Source: a virus. From it: a stretch of DNA of 56,134 nt. Of this stretch, positions 54,572 to 56,134 are shown piece by piece. The notes beneath the pieces were generated by a model. That model was not told where the DNA came from. It searched no databases and was given only the letters and a program-made list of their open reading frames with translations. Within the stretch, counting starts at the first letter, position 1. The number at the start of each line of letters is the position of its first letter. The translations under genes and the position numbers were made by a program. Where the stretch lies: positions 1 to 56,134 of the IMG/VR virus record IMGVR_UViG_3300027741_000078; one strand, 5' to 3'.

Positions 54572-56134
54572 TGTTTGCAGCATCTAAATCTGGTAAAGCT
54601 GCGGCTGCGGCTGTCACAACGGATCAATATTTCCCGTACGTCCCCTTGCTGTTGGAGACGACCAGCACGAACGGGCAGCAGAACAACACGTTCTTAGATT
54701 CCAGCAGCAACACATTCACCATCACCCGCAACGGAACCCCAACGCAGGGCAGCTCGACTCCGTATTGGCCGAATGGGCAGTGGAGTAATTATTTTAATGG
54801 TAGTACGGATCGTTTTTCTTTAGGAACTAACGCAGCACTCAATCCCGGAACAGGAAATTTTACTTTTGAATGTTGGATCTATTCCACGGGCACAACCACA
54901 AATTCTTCTTTGTTTGAAGGTGCTACCGGCGGACTTTCTGTCACATTTAATGGTTCAAATCAACTTTCTGTTGCGCAATCAGGAGTAGGGTACTTAATTA
55001 CAGATCCTGCGGCGTTCGCCCTAGCAAATCAGTGGGTTCACATTGCCGTAGTGCGGTCTGGAACGAATTTGTCTTTGTATAAAAACGGTACAAGGGTTGC
55101 CACTTCTGCGGCTAATTCAACTTCTTTTGTCACTGTAACCCAAAACTATATTGCGTTTAACGGGGGTTCCGTTTATTTCCCCGGTTACATTTCAAATCTG
55201 CGTTTGGCTATTGGGGCAGTAGTTTACGATCCAACACTAACCACCCTCACCGTTCCAACCGCGCCTTTGACTTCAACCACTGGCGGAACAACCCCCCCAA
55301 CAGGCACTCAGACAAAACTTCTTATTTGCCAATCCAACCGATTTATTGACAACGCATCTTCCCCAAATACAATTACATTGGCTGGCACCCCACAAGTCCA
55401 AGCATTCCAGCCGTTTTCCCCGTCGGCATCGTACACCACTGCGCTGTATGGCGGGGGCGGGTACTTTAATGGTAGTACGGATTATCTAACAACTCCAAGC
55501 AACTCCGCGTTTTACATATCATCCGGGCAATTTACTATTGAGGCTTGGATTTATAAAACGGCAACGGGCAACTTTACAATTATTGCTCAGTCGCAGAATA
55601 ACGGTACGCCGTATGCCGGATGGACTTTAAGAATTAGTTCTACCGGCAATCTTGTTTTTGAAGGAACAAACGGCGCTCTTGTAACTGGCGCAACGGCCTT
55701 GCCAAACAACACATGGATTCACGTTGCTGCCGTTCGAGTTACAAGCGCAATTGTTCTTTATGTTAATGGCAAGTCCGACAACACCGGAACACCTGCAATC
55801 ACAGATTATGCAGGAACCCTAACGGTAGGAAATTACACCTTTCCTGTGGCCGGAAGATACTTTAGCGGCTACATAAGTAATTTACGGTTTGTAAAGGGCG
55901 CAGCAGTCTACACCGGCAACTTCACCCCACCCACGCTTGCACCGTTAACCACTTTGGGTACAACTAGCGCGGCAAGTTATACAGACACCACTAACGTCAA
56001 CACAACCTTTACATCGGGCACCAGCCTCCTGCTCAACATGACCAACGCAGGAATCTACGACGCCGCCGCGCAGAACGATATTATTACGGTTGGTGAAGTT
56101 CAGACCAGCACAACCCCGACGCCTAAATTTGGCG
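54377..56134 (+). repeat. Contig end overlapping window start (terminal redundancy of assembly)
   Basis: 54377-54571 corresponds to 1-195 with a few substitutions. Homology then continues in blocks (about 240-430, 960-1060 and 1470-1680 of the left end) separated by divergent blocks. It shows a circular or permuted genome of about 54.4 kb assembled from more than one strain. Confidence 0.8.
54571..56134 (+). CDS. LamG receptor-binding tail protein, allele B (cut by window end)
   Basis: At least 521 residues, open to the right edge, no stop seen. The N-terminus MFAASKSGKAAAAAVTTDQY and the linkers match the protein at 195-2258, but the three domain interiors differ (first repeat YFNGSTDRFSLGTNAALNPG against the YFNGSSNLSIASTASLAMGT of the other; both keep F-T-x-E-x-W and the N-L-R-x-x-x-G-x-x-V/L-Y end). 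It is therefore a second allele of the same gene, reached because the contig passes its own start. The C-terminal part would continue at about base 1730 of the window. Confidence 0.82.
   Translation, partial: MFAASKSGKAAAAAVTTDQYFPYVPLLLETTSTNGQQNNTFLDSSSNTFTITRNGTPTQGSSTPYWPNGQWSNYFNGSTDRFSLGTNAALNPGTGNFTFECWIYSTGTTTNSSLFEGATGGLSVTFNGSNQLSVAQSGVGYLITDPAAFALANQWVHIAVVRSGTNLSLYKNGTRVATSAANSTSFVTVTQNYIAFNGGSVYFPGYISNLRLAIGAVVYDPTLTTLTVPTAPLTSTTGGTTPPTGTQTKLLICQSNRFIDNASSPNTITLAGTPQVQAFQPFSPSASYTTALYGGGGYFNGSTDYLTTPSNSAFYISSGQFTIEAWIYKTATGNFTIIAQSQNNGTPYAGWTLRISSTGNLVFEGTNGALVTGATALPNNTWIHVAAVRVTSAIVLYVNGKSDNTGTPAITDYAGTLTVGNYTFPVAGRYFSGYISNLRFVKGAAVYTGNFTPPTLAPLTTLGTTSAASYTDTTNVNTTFTSGTSLLLNMTNAGIYDAAAQNDIITVGEVQTSTTPTPKFG

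Noticed and set aside
54377-56134. A true tandem duplication of the fibre/LamG locus in the phage genome
   Set aside because: The simplest reading is that the contig overlaps its own start with a second strain allele; both window ends break inside the same gene. A real duplication cannot be fully excluded without long reads.

Overview
The window is almost certainly the genome of a virulent tailed bacteriophage (Caudoviricetes), probably assembled from environmental DNA. Genes are packed end to end with ATGA/TAATG overlaps. A full set of packaging, capsid, tail, ejection and lysis genes is present. I see no integrase, CI-like repressor, rRNA or tRNA. The structural set (P22-type long portal, gp4/gp10-like tail adaptors, internal virion proteins including a lytic transglycosylase, no tape measure, sheath or tail tube) points to a short-tailed podovirus. 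The GH108 lysozyme with a three-TM holin and the moderately high GC suggest a Gram-negative, probably proteobacterial, host; this is inference.

The contig runs past itself: bases 1-195 match 54377-54571 almost exactly, so one genome unit is about 54.4 kb (54,376 bases if position 1 equals 54377). The overlap continues into the LamG receptor-binding gene, where the two ends carry different alleles, which suggests strain variation at the host-recognition locus.

Layout. 1-5351: end of the tail-fibre block (LamG adhesin, tail assembly chaperone, fibre, propeller-like protein). 5364-7246: lysis cassette with an inserted HNH-AP2 gene. 7256-12502: adaptor and tail proteins and a GT60-like glycosyltransferase. 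12506-23949: a giant serine-rich virion protein and three further ejection-type proteins, the last with a transglycosylase domain. 24016-24318: a small gene behind a phage promoter. 24312-28543 (minus): early genes (PD-(D/E)XK nuclease, metallophosphoesterase, FkbM methyltransferase, SSB-like protein). 28672-31169: replication genes (DUF1376 protein, CHC2 zinc finger, DnaB-like helicase, RusA); no DNA or RNA polymerase is present. 31233-34697: many tiny overlapping genes. 34702-35532: PAPS-reductase-like protein, then about 310 bases of structured non-coding DNA. 35844-45883: terminase, portal, GroES-like co-chaperonin, scaffold and major capsid protein. 45949-46611: an endonuclease VII-like gene with its own promoter and terminator. 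46677-56134: capsid-associated proteins, a second adaptor, tail fibres and the second LamG allele.

Most notable points: (1) the large terminase contains an intein whose HNH endonuclease is encoded in a different, overlapping reading frame with its own ribosome binding site; (2) a 2343-residue virion protein carries a roughly 740-residue serine-rich tract and lies 3 bases downstream of a GT60-like glycosyltransferase, suggesting a self-glycosylated virion; (3) three near-identical promoter modules with the core AAAAAAGTTCACACAAG precede three small genes of unknown function.
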